Source of the DNA: Oscillospiraceae bacterium
GTDB lineage: Bacteria > Bacillota > Clostridia > Oscillospirales > CAG-272
Length of the DNA: 43,490 nt
NCBI GenBank assembly: GCA_015063695.1
Contig: SVTQ01000020.1
Span: 1-43,490, forward strand
Direction of reading: 5' to 3'
This document shows, in pieces, positions 1-7,022 of this stretch. The translations under genes were made by a program, and so were the position numbers. The notes below the pieces were generated by a model that was not told the DNA's origin, searched no databases, and saw only the letters and a program-made list of their open reading frames with translations. Every line of letters starts with the position of its first letter. The first letter of the stretch is position 1.

Positions 1-28
1 CTACTGCAAAAACCGCATAAAAAGTAAT

Positions 29-56
29 AACCGGAAGGTTTTTACACCTTCCGGTT
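29..56. terminator. Bidirectional hairpin, probable terminator
   Basis: An 11-bp perfect stem (AACCGGAAGGT / ACCTTCCGGTT) closes a 6-base loop. A moderate T-rich stretch follows on the minus strand, so it could end the tRNA transcript or a gene left of the window. A weaker hairpin (AACATC/GATGTT, 85-108) followed by six T on the plus strand lies between it and the tRNA. No gene is visible in 1-117. Confidence 0.5.
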
Positions 57-117
57 ACATACCACCCACTAATTCTCCGTTAAGAACATCACGGAAAACG
101 AGGATGTTTTTTGTTTA

Positions 118-194
118 TGGTGGGCCATCAGGGACTCGAACCCCGGACCAACCGGTTATGAGCCGGTTGCTCTAACCAACTGAGCTAATGGCCC
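118..194 (-). tRNA. tRNA with CAT anticodon (Met, or Ile2 if the C is lysidinylated)
   Basis: The reverse strand folds as a complete 77-base cloverleaf. The 7-bp acceptor stem is GGGCCAT/ATGGCCC, the D arm has AGCTCAGTTGGTTAGAGC, the anticodon stem ACCGG/CCGGT flanks loop CTCATAA, and the T arm contains GGTTCGAGTCC. The 3' CCA is encoded in the DNA. CAT anticodons occur in elongator Met, initiator Met and tRNA-Ile2. The first base pair G-C argues against an initiator. Telling Met from Ile2 needs a tRNA classifier and cannot be settled by eye. Confidence 0.93.
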
Positions 195-217
195 GTACTA
201 TCTGTACAGCGCTAATT

Positions 218-246
218 ATTCTAACACAGCACTTTTATTTTGTCAA
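218..246 (-). promoter_or_regulatory. Promoter of the CAT tRNA
   Basis: On the minus strand a perfect -35 TTGACA (246-241) is followed by a 17-base spacer and -10 TAGAAT (223-218). It lies about 25 bases upstream of the mature tRNA 5' end, as expected for a sigma-A tRNA promoter. Confidence 0.75.
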
Positions 247-319
247 GAGTTTTTATTAAAAATATATATCTCCGTTCAAGAAGATTTCAACGTAATTCTA
301 CCTTTTTCGGATGTAAACC

Positions 320-348
320 AAACGGCAGTCCTTAAAAACTGTCGTTTC
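320..348 (-). terminator. Hairpin after the membrane-protein gene
   Basis: On the minus strand AAACGACAGT pairs with ACTGCCGTTT (one mismatch) around a 5-7 base loop, about 11 bases past the stop codon of the upstream minus-strand gene. The trailing T-run is short. Confidence 0.5.
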
Positions 349-358
349 TTATATTATA

Positions 359-1021
359 TCACACTGAGCTCAGAAATTCCTGCAGCCGCTGCGAAAAAGA
401 CATCAACACCTTCATATCACGAATGGTAAGAACCACGCACATTACAGCAACGGCACTTATTATCACACCAAGCCCTTTAGACAGAGCCTTCTGAGACGAA
501 GTGAGCCCATCAAACTTTGTAGAGATACAGCCGAGGACGACAATTGAGAGCACTATAACGATACTGAGAACAAGCGCCGTTTCAAGCTCGCTCATGCCCC
601 ATATGCAAAGGGGCTCTTTTCCTGCAGATGAAAGAAGTCTGTTTAAAAAGCTCCAAACGGAGGATATTACGAGAATACACCATGAAACTATCCTCACCCG
701 AAGCCCTTTCTTAGCACTGAAAAGGCTTATAAATGCAACTGCAATAAAGCAAAGATCGCCTGCACAGGTGAAATCCACAAAAAGCTTTTCTGCCACAGTA
801 TAATTCCCGAAATGAAGGGGGTCCAAAAATCGGTTTGCCATCCACACAACGTCCGTAAGGAAGATGCTGACAATGACCACTGCATACTTAAGCCTCTTGT
901 AATTATCCGACCTTCCGCCCATCAGTATGAAATAAAGACTAATAAAACTCAAAACGGAGGCAAGCAAAAACAGACCTATTCCTATATTCCCTTTTAATAC
1001 GGAAAACAGTGCCGATACCAT
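359..1021 (-). CDS. Hypothetical multi-pass membrane protein
   Basis: 220 residues with about six strongly hydrophobic segments: near residues 5-30, 38-60, 80-100, 108-125, 143-165 and 180-198. There is no signal peptide and no motif I recognise, so the family is unknown. The start is the ATG at 1021 because AAAGGAGG lies seven bases upstream of it; an in-frame TTG slightly further upstream would put that ribosome site inside the gene. It has its own strong promoter and a downstream hairpin, so it is probably monocistronic. Its upstream neighbour on the same strand is the XRE-TPR regulator, which might control it, but nothing in the sequence proves this. Confidence 0.75.
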   Translation of the reverse strand: MVSALFSVLKGNIGIGLFLLASVLSFISLYFILMGGRSDNYKRLKYAVVIVSIFLTDVVWMANRFLDPLHFGNYTVAEKLFVDFTCAGDLCFIAVAFISLFSAKKGLRVRIVSWCILVISSVWSFLNRLLSSAGKEPLCIWGMSELETALVLSIVIVLSIVVLGCISTKFDGLTSSQKALSKGLGVIISAVAVMCVVLTIRDMKVLMSFSQRLQEFLSSV

Positions 1022-1059
1022 AATTGCCTCCTTTTGCAAAATTTATAAATTGTTAACTT

Positions 1060-1088
1060 ATTATATGATATTTTTTAAAATATGTCAA
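1060..1088 (-). promoter_or_regulatory. Promoter of the membrane-protein gene
   Basis: Minus strand: TTGACA (1088-1083), 17-base spacer, TATAAT (1065-1060). Both boxes match the consensus exactly, about 40 bases before the ribosome site. Confidence 0.8.
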
Positions 1089-1126
1089 TTCCTTTTTGAG
1101 AATTTTTATTCCGGATTATGCTTCGC

Positions 1127-2269
1127 TTAGTCAAGTTTACACACCTCATCCTGGCAAGCCTTAAACCTCGGATGATTATCAAGAATATTGTCAGGAGTTC
1201 CGAGACTGTGCATATAACAACGCTTTATGCTGTTCTGAAGCCATGCAATTATCCCGTCAAGCTCAACTCTGTCAGCTCCCTTTTCTTTGCGGAATTTATA
1301 GTACTCAATGCCGAAATCCCGCATATCTTCAACGGCAGAAAGAGCTCCGTCAATATCTGAGATCGCAATACAGTCATTGGCGCGGCTCCAGATGGCACAG
1401 TATACGTGCCACATGGTATCATTTGCGTCCAATGGATTATTTCTCAAAAGCTTATGATTATACCGTGCCGCTTCTTCGTAAACAAGCCAAGCGGCAATGG
1501 CTTCCTTCTTTCTGACGTCGCCGAAAATAGAGATGCGCCGCGCTTTTGTCATCAAAGCATGCAAATAAATGGATGCGGCACTGCTTTCCATTGTCCTCGA
1601 GAGCTCAAGGCACTTCTCGTAATCCCCCCTCGCATCGTAAACCGAAATAAGAGCCTCTGTTTTTACGTTCCCGTGCTCGGGAAGAAGCTTCGATGTCTCC
1701 TCAGCTTTTTCAAGGTCTCCGTTCTGAACGTAAAGCTGAACCAAAGCCTCTCCTGCCCTTATCTTTCTTGTGAGATCTTTGTCCTGATTTACTACCGAAT
1801 CAAGAATTCTGATGCCTTCGCTGAACAAACGCGCCCTTTCTTCTGCGGATATATTATACATAGTTCCGCTTCGGCTGAAATAAATGAAGTCATAAATGGA
1901 GCTTGCGCATCTCAGCTTAACTTCATAATCAAGAGGGTATTTTTTCAGATACTCATGATACTGCTCATATTGCTTGAAGGCGCGATTATTTTCATAGGTC
2001 AAATTAATATAGGTGTAATTTATCTTACCTATTGTCTCTTCAAGCTCAAATCTGTCCTTCTTTTCGTCCGTTCCAACTCCAAGAAGATAATCCGTGGTTA
2101 CTCCGAGAATTGCTGCAAGAGGAACTATTTGGGATATATCGGGCATCGTGTTGTCGCATTCCCATTTTGACACTGCCTGAACAGAAACGGTAAGCTGTTC
2201 GGCAAGCTCGGATTGAGTTATCCCTGCTTCTTTGCGGATAAGCTTAAGCCTTTGTCCGAAACTTATCAT
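1127..2269 (-). CDS. XRE-family regulator with C-terminal TPR-like helical domain
   Basis: 380 residues. Residues 2-60 form a classic XRE/Cro helix-turn-helix (SFGQRLKLIRKEAGITQSEL, then VSVQAVSKWE and MPDISQIVPLA), followed by about 310 residues of amphipathic helices resembling tetratricopeptide repeats. Such proteins are DNA-binding regulators whose helical part often senses a peptide or partner protein; that role is inferred here. A close paralogue lies at 16920-18056 with the same FGQRLKLIR start, the same length class and a matching C-terminal NIL.NH motif. The start at 2269 is set by alignment with the paralogue; AAAGGA lies upstream, though at a long spacing. No obvious target operon is attached. 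Confidence 0.85.
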   Translation of the reverse strand: MISFGQRLKLIRKEAGITQSELAEQLTVSVQAVSKWECDNTMPDISQIVPLAAILGVTTDYLLGVGTDEKKDRFELEETIGKINYTYINLTYENNRAFKQYEQYHEYLKKYPLDYEVKLRCASSIYDFIYFSRSGTMYNISAEERARLFSEGIRILDSVVNQDKDLTRKIRAGEALVQLYVQNGDLEKAEETSKLLPEHGNVKTEALISVYDARGDYEKCLELSRTMESSAASIYLHALMTKARRISIFGDVRKKEAIAAWLVYEEAARYNHKLLRNNPLDANDTMWHVYCAIWSRANDCIAISDIDGALSAVEDMRDFGIEYYKFRKEKGADRVELDGIIAWLQNSIKRCYMHSLGTPDNILDNHPRFKACQDEVCKLD

Positions 2270-2343
2270 AAATCTTAAATTTCCTTTCAATACTTTCGTC
2301 ACTTGTTCACTTATCCAATGACGAAAAACTCTCTTTGACAAGA

Positions 2344-2377
2344 ATCCCACATTAGTCCTTTGGGACAGATGTGGGAT
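2344..2377 (-). terminator. Strong hairpin after the lipid-kinase gene
   Basis: ATCCCACAT (2344-2352) pairs perfectly with ATGTGGGAT (2369-2377), with an inner GTCC/GGAC stem. It lies 15 bases past the stop of the minus-strand lipid kinase. It has no long T-run, so it could also be a regulatory dyad upstream of the XRE-TPR gene. Confidence 0.5.
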
Positions 2378-2391
2378 CATGTTAAGTACGT

Positions 2392-3366
2392 TTAGTTAAG
2401 CCAAGCCTTCTTGGGAGGCGTATATGTAACAGCATGGGAAATAAGACGTGCCTCAACGGAGTTTCCTTTTACAATTTCACCGTCGTAGCATATCTGACTT
2501 ATTCCGTCAAAGGTAACCTTTTTGCACTTTCTGAAATAGAGATACTTTTTGAATTTTTCCTTTACCCTTCCCGTTTCAGGATCAAGGTGAGCGCCTTTTT
2601 TGAACTGCGCCACAAGTCCCGCAAAGGTGGGAATTGATATATTTCTCACTGCAAGAACGTCAAAATATCCATCGTCGGTGCGTGCAAGGGGAGCAACTTG
2701 AAAACCGCCGCCGTAATACTGTCCGTTGGCTACTGCCACAAGGAGAAATTCATCGTTTATTCTCTCTATGTATGATGGCTCATTTTCTTTGCCGAGAATA
2801 CCCGAAAGGGTTATGGTAGTTTTAAAGCTCTCCTTCTTCACAAGGGCCGAAGCAATTCCCGCCACATAGGAAAAACCGCCGCCCATACCGGGAATTTTTC
2901 TTATTTTCTCAGCCTCTGCAACGACCGCGCAGTCAAAACCCACGTTGAGAACGTTCACCGAATATTTACCGTTTGCCGAGATAACGTCGGTTGCATACTC
3001 TTTTCCGAAGGTCTTTTTATTTGCATACATGTAATGAAGAAAATCGTTTCCGCTTCCCGAGGGAACTCCTGTAAACAAAGCAGTTTTCCCTGCGCCTGCC
3101 GCCATGATACCGCCAACAGCTTCACCCATTGTCCCGTCGCCTCCGTGGGCGACGATATGGGCATCGGGCTCTTTTATAAGAAGCTCGCTGACAAAATCCC
3201 CGCAGTCGCCCTCGCGCTTTGTGAGGTAGATATCCTCGCCGAGGTCTGAGATAGTCTGCTTTACCCTGCGGTAATACTTTCCGCCGCCCGACACGGGATT
3301 GATGATATGAACTATATGCCTCTCGCTTTTCTTCTGCTCGGCTTCAAGTGTTAATTCTTTATTCAC
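2392..3366 (-). CDS. Diacylglycerol kinase-family lipid kinase (YegS/DagK-like)
   Basis: 324 residues, the usual size for the DAGK catalytic-domain family (PF00781 type). The N-terminal fold shows IINPVSGGGK (phosphate loop), GGDGT at about residues 74-78 (nucleotide-binding GGDGT motif) and SGSGNDF at about 101-107 (the family's GTxNDFA position). The C-terminal half is the usual beta-sandwich with GGGFQVAP and DDGYFDVL. It should be a cytosolic, membrane-associated kinase of diacylglycerol or a related lipid; the exact substrate cannot be read. The start is GTG at 3366, with AAGGAG nine bases upstream. That ribosome site overlaps the end of the HAD gene five bases away, so the two are co-transcribed and probably translationally coupled. 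Confidence 0.9.
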   Translation of the reverse strand: MNKELTLEAEQKKSERHIVHIINPVSGGGKYYRRVKQTISDLGEDIYLTKREGDCGDFVSELLIKEPDAHIVAHGGDGTMGEAVGGIMAAGAGKTALFTGVPSGSGNDFLHYMYANKKTFGKEYATDVISANGKYSVNVLNVGFDCAVVAEAEKIRKIPGMGGGFSYVAGIASALVKKESFKTTITLSGILGKENEPSYIERINDEFLLVAVANGQYYGGGFQVAPLARTDDGYFDVLAVRNISIPTFAGLVAQFKKGAHLDPETGRVKEKFKKYLYFRKCKKVTFDGISQICYDGEIVKGNSVEARLISHAVTYTPPKKAWLN

Positions 3367-3371
3367 TCTTA

Positions 3372-4139
3372 TTACTCCTTATTCAACGCCATAGCGTGTC
3401 TGAGCATGTGCTCCACATTGGGAAGAATGTCCTTTGCCGCCGCTCTTGCGGCATCCGAGCCGTAAGGCAGACTGTAGCCGTGAAATGCCTCAAGCATTGA
3501 TACGTCGTTATCATTGTCTCCTGCAGTATATATACAGTCTTCGGCAACTCCGAAAACGTCCGCCATTCTCTTCACTGCCGTCGCCTTTGTCACTCCGTAA
3601 GGAGGAATATCAAGACAGGTTCCGTTTGCCTGAGGGCAGACCTTGTCACCGTAACGTTCAAGTATCTTGGCGGTTGCGGCATCCTTTTCCTCTTCTGTAA
3701 AGTACGCAGTGTTGACCTGAGTGAAGGAAGAATGCTCACGGGCGATCCTTACAGCCTCCGAGTCTTCGTCAAGAGGCTTTTCAAGGTCAACGTTATAATT
3801 GAAATCCCCGTCGCTGAAGGTCAGATACCTGGGACTTAGTGTTCCGAGAAACTGCAGGAATTCGGGAAGGATCGAACCGTCGCCTTTGTATTCGAAAAGA
3901 AGCTCTCCGTCCTTATCAACGGCATACGCTCCGGTCATACACATGAAGAAATCGCACAAATATCCGTATTCTTCAAACAGATACATGGCATTGGCATAGT
4001 TTCTGCCCGTTATGATACCGAAAACGTTACCCGCTTTTCTCCACTCCCCGATCATCTCAATTACCTCTTTAGTAACTCCGTGAGGATAGAGATGGAGAGT
4101 ACCGTCAAAATCCGTTGCAAACAAAAGCTTTTTTGACAT
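3372..4139 (-). CDS. HAD-superfamily phosphatase, Cof-type
   Basis: 255 residues with all four HAD motifs: DFDGT at residues 10-14 (nucleophile Asp10, acid/base Asp12), IITGR (motif II Thr), a Lys in GVTKATAVKRM (motif III) and GDNDNDVSML (motif IV, Mg binding). The cap insertion between motifs II and III is typical of Cof-like sugar-phosphate or nucleotide phosphatases; the substrate is not predictable. The start is ATG 4139 with GGGAGG seven bases upstream; an upstream in-frame Met lacks a ribosome site. It is first in an operon with the lipid kinase and has its own promoter diverging from the glutamine synthetase promoter. Confidence 0.9.
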   Translation of the reverse strand: MSKKLLFATDFDGTLHLYPHGVTKEVIEMIGEWRKAGNVFGIITGRNYANAMYLFEEYGYLCDFFMCMTGAYAVDKDGELLFEYKGDGSILPEFLQFLGTLSPRYLTFSDGDFNYNVDLEKPLDEDSEAVRIAREHSSFTQVNTAYFTEEEKDAATAKILERYGDKVCPQANGTCLDIPPYGVTKATAVKRMADVFGVAEDCIYTAGDNDNDVSMLEAFHGYSLPYGSDAARAAAKDILPNVEHMLRHAMALNKE

Positions 4140-4184
4140 TGCTTCCTCCCTTCGCCGCCGGGCGCGGCACACTTATACATGTTA

Positions 4185-4213
4185 ATTTTATCAAAGTAAC
4201 ACTTTTTTGTCAA
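4185..4213 (-). promoter_or_regulatory. Promoter of the HAD/lipid-kinase operon
   Basis: Minus strand: TTGACA (4213-4208), 17-base spacer, TAAAAT (4190-4185). Its -35 region lies in one arm of an inverted repeat whose other arm contains the divergent glutamine synthetase -35 box. Confidence 0.75.
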
Positions 4214-4244
4214 TAGTTTACACTCCGACAGCAGTCTTTTATAC

Positions 4245-4274
4245 TTGACAAAAAAGGTGTTTTTATATTATACT
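4245..4274 (+). promoter_or_regulatory. Promoter of glutamine synthetase III
   Basis: TTGACA (4245-4250), 18-base spacer, TATACT (4269-4274), ending about 30 bases before the ATG. TTGACAAAAAA-G-GTGTT here is an inverted copy of the sequence at 4198-4213 in the divergent promoter. No canonical GlnR/TnrA box (TGTNA-N7-TNACA) was found; the nearest, at 4209-4223, has the wrong spacing. Confidence 0.75.
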
Positions 4275-4304
4275 AAAATGTATAATAAACTAAGGTGGAT
4301 TTAT

Positions 4305-6395
4305 ATGGAAGATAAGATCACAAGACTTTTCGGAAAGGACGTTTTCAATGACAAGGTCATGAGTGAAAGACTGCCTGCCGAGATCTATGAAAGCCTTAAA
4401 AGAACAATAGAGATGGGCCGCTCCCTTGACCTTACGGTTGCTAACGCCGTAGCAGAGGTCATGAAGGACTGGGCGGTTGAAAACGGCGCCACCCACTATA
4501 CCCATTGGTTCCAGCCCATGACGGGTATCACTGCCGAAAAGCACGACAGCTTCGTTCAGCCTCTTGACAACGGCACCGCAATGACAAAATTTTCGGGCAA
4601 AGAGCTTATAAAGGGCGAATCCGATGCCTCCAGTTTTCCAAGCGGCGGTCTTCGCGCAACCTTTGAAGCGAGAGGATATACGGCATGGGACCCCACGTCC
4701 TACGCTTTTATAAAAGACAACGTTCTTTGTATTCCCACGGCGTTCTGCTCCTTCGGCGGAGAAGCCCTTGACAAGAAGACTCCCCTTCTGCGCTCAATGG
4801 AAGTAGTAGGCAAGCAGGCTCTCAGAATACTCCGCCTTTTCGGAGACGAAGAAACAAAGAGAGTTATCCCCACAGTAGGCGCGGAGCAGGAATACTTCCT
4901 TATCAGACGAGAGGACTATCTCAAGCGCCGCGACCTTATCTACACAGGACGTACCCTCTTCGGTGCAAAGCCTCCTAAGGGTCAGCAGCTCAACGACCAT
5001 TATTTCGGCTCCATAAAGCCCCGTGTAAAGGCATTTATGGACGACCTTGACGAAGAACTCTGGCGTCTCGGCGTTTGCGCAAAAACAGAACATAATGAAG
5101 CGGCTCCCGCTCAGCACGAGCTTGCTCCCCTTTTCAACACCTGTAATATCGCCTGTGACCACAACCAGCTCACCATGGATATGATGAAGCGCGTTGCCTC
5201 CCGTCACGGACTTGTCTGCCTGCTTCACGAAAAGCCCTTCAAGGGTGTAAACGGCAGCGGTAAGCACGATAACTGGTCTCTTTCCACAGACCGCGGTCAG
5301 AATCTTTTCGACCCCGGAAGCACTCCCTCGGAAAACGCCCAGTTCCTTGTATTCCTGGCTGCTGTAATTGCGGCTGTGGACGACTATCAGGACCTTCTCC
5401 GCATTTCAGTTGCAACGGCGGGTAACGACCACCGTCTCGGCGCCGCTGAAGCTCCCCCTGCGGTAGTTTCCATCTTCCTCGGTGAAGAGCTGACGGCAGT
5501 TCTCGAAGCTATCGAAAAGGGTGATATCTACCACGAGGAAACTAAGTCCGTAATGAAGCTGGGCGTACACGTTCTGCCCAAATTCCCCAAAGACACCTCC
5601 GATAGAAACAGAACCTCTCCCTTTGCCTTCACAGGCAACAAGTTTGAGTTCAGAATGCCCGGCAGTGCTCTTTCCATCGCAAGCCCCAACATCATGCTTA
5701 ACACCGCAGTTGCCGAGGAGCTTTCCCTCTTTGCGGACGAGCTTGAAAAGGCAGAGGATTTCGAAAGTGCGCTGAACGCTCTTATCAGAAGAGTTATCAC
5801 CGAGCATAAGCGCATCATTTACAGCGGTAACGGCTACACCGAAGAATGGCTTAAGGAAGCAGCCGAAAGAGGTCTTTCCAACTATCCCACCGTTGCCGAT
5901 GCCCTTCCTCACATGTGCGACGAAAAGAACATAAAGCTTTTCGAAAACCACAGACTTTACACCGAAAAGGTTGCTCACTCAAGATGCGAGATAATGACGG
6001 AAAACTACGTCACCGTTATTTCAATCGAAGGTAACACCATGATAGAAATGATCCGCCAGGAAATCCTTCCTGCGGTGATCGAATACACCGAAGTTCTTGC
6101 CAGAACAAAGCTTACCAAGGAACAGCAGAACATAAGCGCAAAGCTTGAAGCAACCCTTCTCGGAAAGCTCTGCCCCACAAGCGATGCTCTTTGGGATGCT
6201 GCAGAAGAGCTCGAAGATGCCCTCGCAAAGCTTAAGGCGGAAAGCGACGTTACCAAGGGCGCAGAAATGTGCCGCGACCTTGTTATCCCCGCCATGAACA
6301 AGGCAAGAGACTATGCAGACGGTCTCGAAACTCTCGTAGGCAAAAAATACTGGCCTTACCCCACCTACGGCGATCTTCTTTTCGGCGTAAACTGA
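4305..6395 (+). CDS. glnN: Glutamine synthetase, type III
   Basis: 696 residues, about the 700-730 length of the GSIII (GlnN) family and far longer than GSI. It joins glutamate and ammonia to glutamine with ATP in the cytosol. GSIII signatures visible in order: SFPSGGLRATFEARGYTAWD near residue 110, IPTAFCSFGGEALDKKTPLL, GAEQEYFLI (metal-binding Glu), KTEHNEAAPAQHE, VNGSGKHDNWS, GNDHRLGAAEAPP and GNKFEFRMPGS. The C-terminal helical extension of the family is present and intact. The start is ATG 4305 with AAGGTGG six bases upstream; an upstream in-frame ATG lies within the promoter. The lipoprotein gene follows after 32 bases without a terminator and may be co-transcribed. Confidence 0.97.
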   Translation: MEDKITRLFGKDVFNDKVMSERLPAEIYESLKRTIEMGRSLDLTVANAVAEVMKDWAVENGATHYTHWFQPMTGITAEKHDSFVQPLDNGTAMTKFSGKELIKGESDASSFPSGGLRATFEARGYTAWDPTSYAFIKDNVLCIPTAFCSFGGEALDKKTPLLRSMEVVGKQALRILRLFGDEETKRVIPTVGAEQEYFLIRREDYLKRRDLIYTGRTLFGAKPPKGQQLNDHYFGSIKPRVKAFMDDLDEELWRLGVCAKTEHNEAAPAQHELAPLFNTCNIACDHNQLTMDMMKRVASRHGLVCLLHEKPFKGVNGSGKHDNWSLSTDRGQNLFDPGSTPSENAQFLVFLAAVIAAVDDYQDLLRISVATAGNDHRLGAAEAPPAVVSIFLGEELTAVLEAIEKGDIYHEETKSVMKLGVHVLPKFPKDTSDRNRTSPFAFTGNKFEFRMPGSALSIASPNIMLNTAVAEELSLFADELEKAEDFESALNALIRRVITEHKRIIYSGNGYTEEWLKEAAERGLSNYPTVADALPHMCDEKNIKLFENHRLYTEKVAHSRCEIMTENYVTVISIEGNTMIEMIRQEILPAVIEYTEVLARTKLTKEQQNISAKLEATLLGKLCPTSDALWDAAEELEDALAKLKAESDVTKGAEMCRDLVIPAMNKARDYADGLETLVGKKYWPYPTYGDLLFGVN

Positions 6396-6427
6396 TAACT
6401 AAATAACACTTAAACGAGGATAAATTC

Positions 6428-6889
6428 ATGAAAAAACTTATAGCACTCACATCATTTATACTTATATTAAGTATGCTTTTCTGCGCATGCGGCAAGAAAA
6501 CAGAAACGCCCGAAGAACCTTCAGAACCTTCCTTTACTCCCATGGATACCACATGCGTAATACAGGGCATCCGTGTTTCCGACGGTTCCATCGCTTTTGA
6601 AGATATAGTTGCTTTTGAAATAGCTACTGCATTCAACACAATTACTGAATATGAAGCTTTTGATGAGGAAGCAGAGCCCGAGTGGGAAACTGTCTTCATC
6701 TGCACTCCCTCTCAGCAGTCTGCAGAAGGAGCAAAAACTACGATCCACCGCATTGCCTTCCTCGGCGACAACACCTTCAACATCTCTCTTGACAGCTCTC
6801 CCGGCGGCAAGTGTAAGGCGGTTTCCGAAACACTTTACAAAGCATTTGCAGACGCCATTCTCAACTCCGAAGCTGAGAGTGACGAATAA
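6428..6889 (+). CDS. Small hypothetical lipoprotein
   Basis: 153 residues. The N-terminus is a lipoprotein signal: KK, then about 15 hydrophobic residues, then FCAC with Cys21 as the likely lipidated residue (the -3 position is Phe, so the lipobox is slightly atypical). A Glu/Pro/Thr-rich linker (23-38) leads to a roughly 110-residue globular domain of unknown family, with IAFEDIVAFEI and TTIHRIAFLGDNTFNIS. It should sit on the outer face of the membrane. GAGGA lies eight bases before the ATG. It follows glutamine synthetase closely, but nothing in the sequence ties it to nitrogen metabolism. Confidence 0.8.
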   Translation: MKKLIALTSFILILSMLFCACGKKTETPEEPSEPSFTPMDTTCVIQGIRVSDGSIAFEDIVAFEIATAFNTITEYEAFDEEAEPEWETVFICTPSQQSAEGAKTTIHRIAFLGDNTFNISLDSSPGGKCKAVSETLYKAFADAILNSEAESDE

Positions 6890-6901
6890 TCCGTAAATTC
6901 C

Positions 6902-6934
6902 AATGGGGAAAACTTTGAAGGGTTTTTCCCCATT
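6902..6934 (+). terminator. Hairpin after the lipoprotein gene
   Basis: AATGGGGAAAA pairs with TTTTCCCCATT (one slipped T) around an 8-10 base loop, 13 bases past the stop. There is no long T-run. The GGGGAAAAC...TTTTCCCC core resembles the hairpin at 21244-21275. Within 6935-7022 only a small interrupted hairpin (GGTC-TTAG-GACC, 6975-6986) and a weak TTGAAT-17-TACCAT are seen. Confidence 0.5.
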
Positions 6935-7022
6935 CTGACTTTTGAATACTTAAATAAAAAATAATACCATTTCCGGTCTTAGGACCCGAAGTGCATCTTA
7001 AATACATTAAAGGAGCAGACCT

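Noticed and set aside
1406..2170. 254-codon plus-strand open frame
   Set aside because: Entirely antisense to the XRE-TPR gene, with no ribosome site and no recognisable domain.
4209..4223. GlnR/TnrA box upstream of glutamine synthetase
   Set aside because: TGTCA-N5-TTACA has five rather than seven central bases, so it does not fit the consensus.
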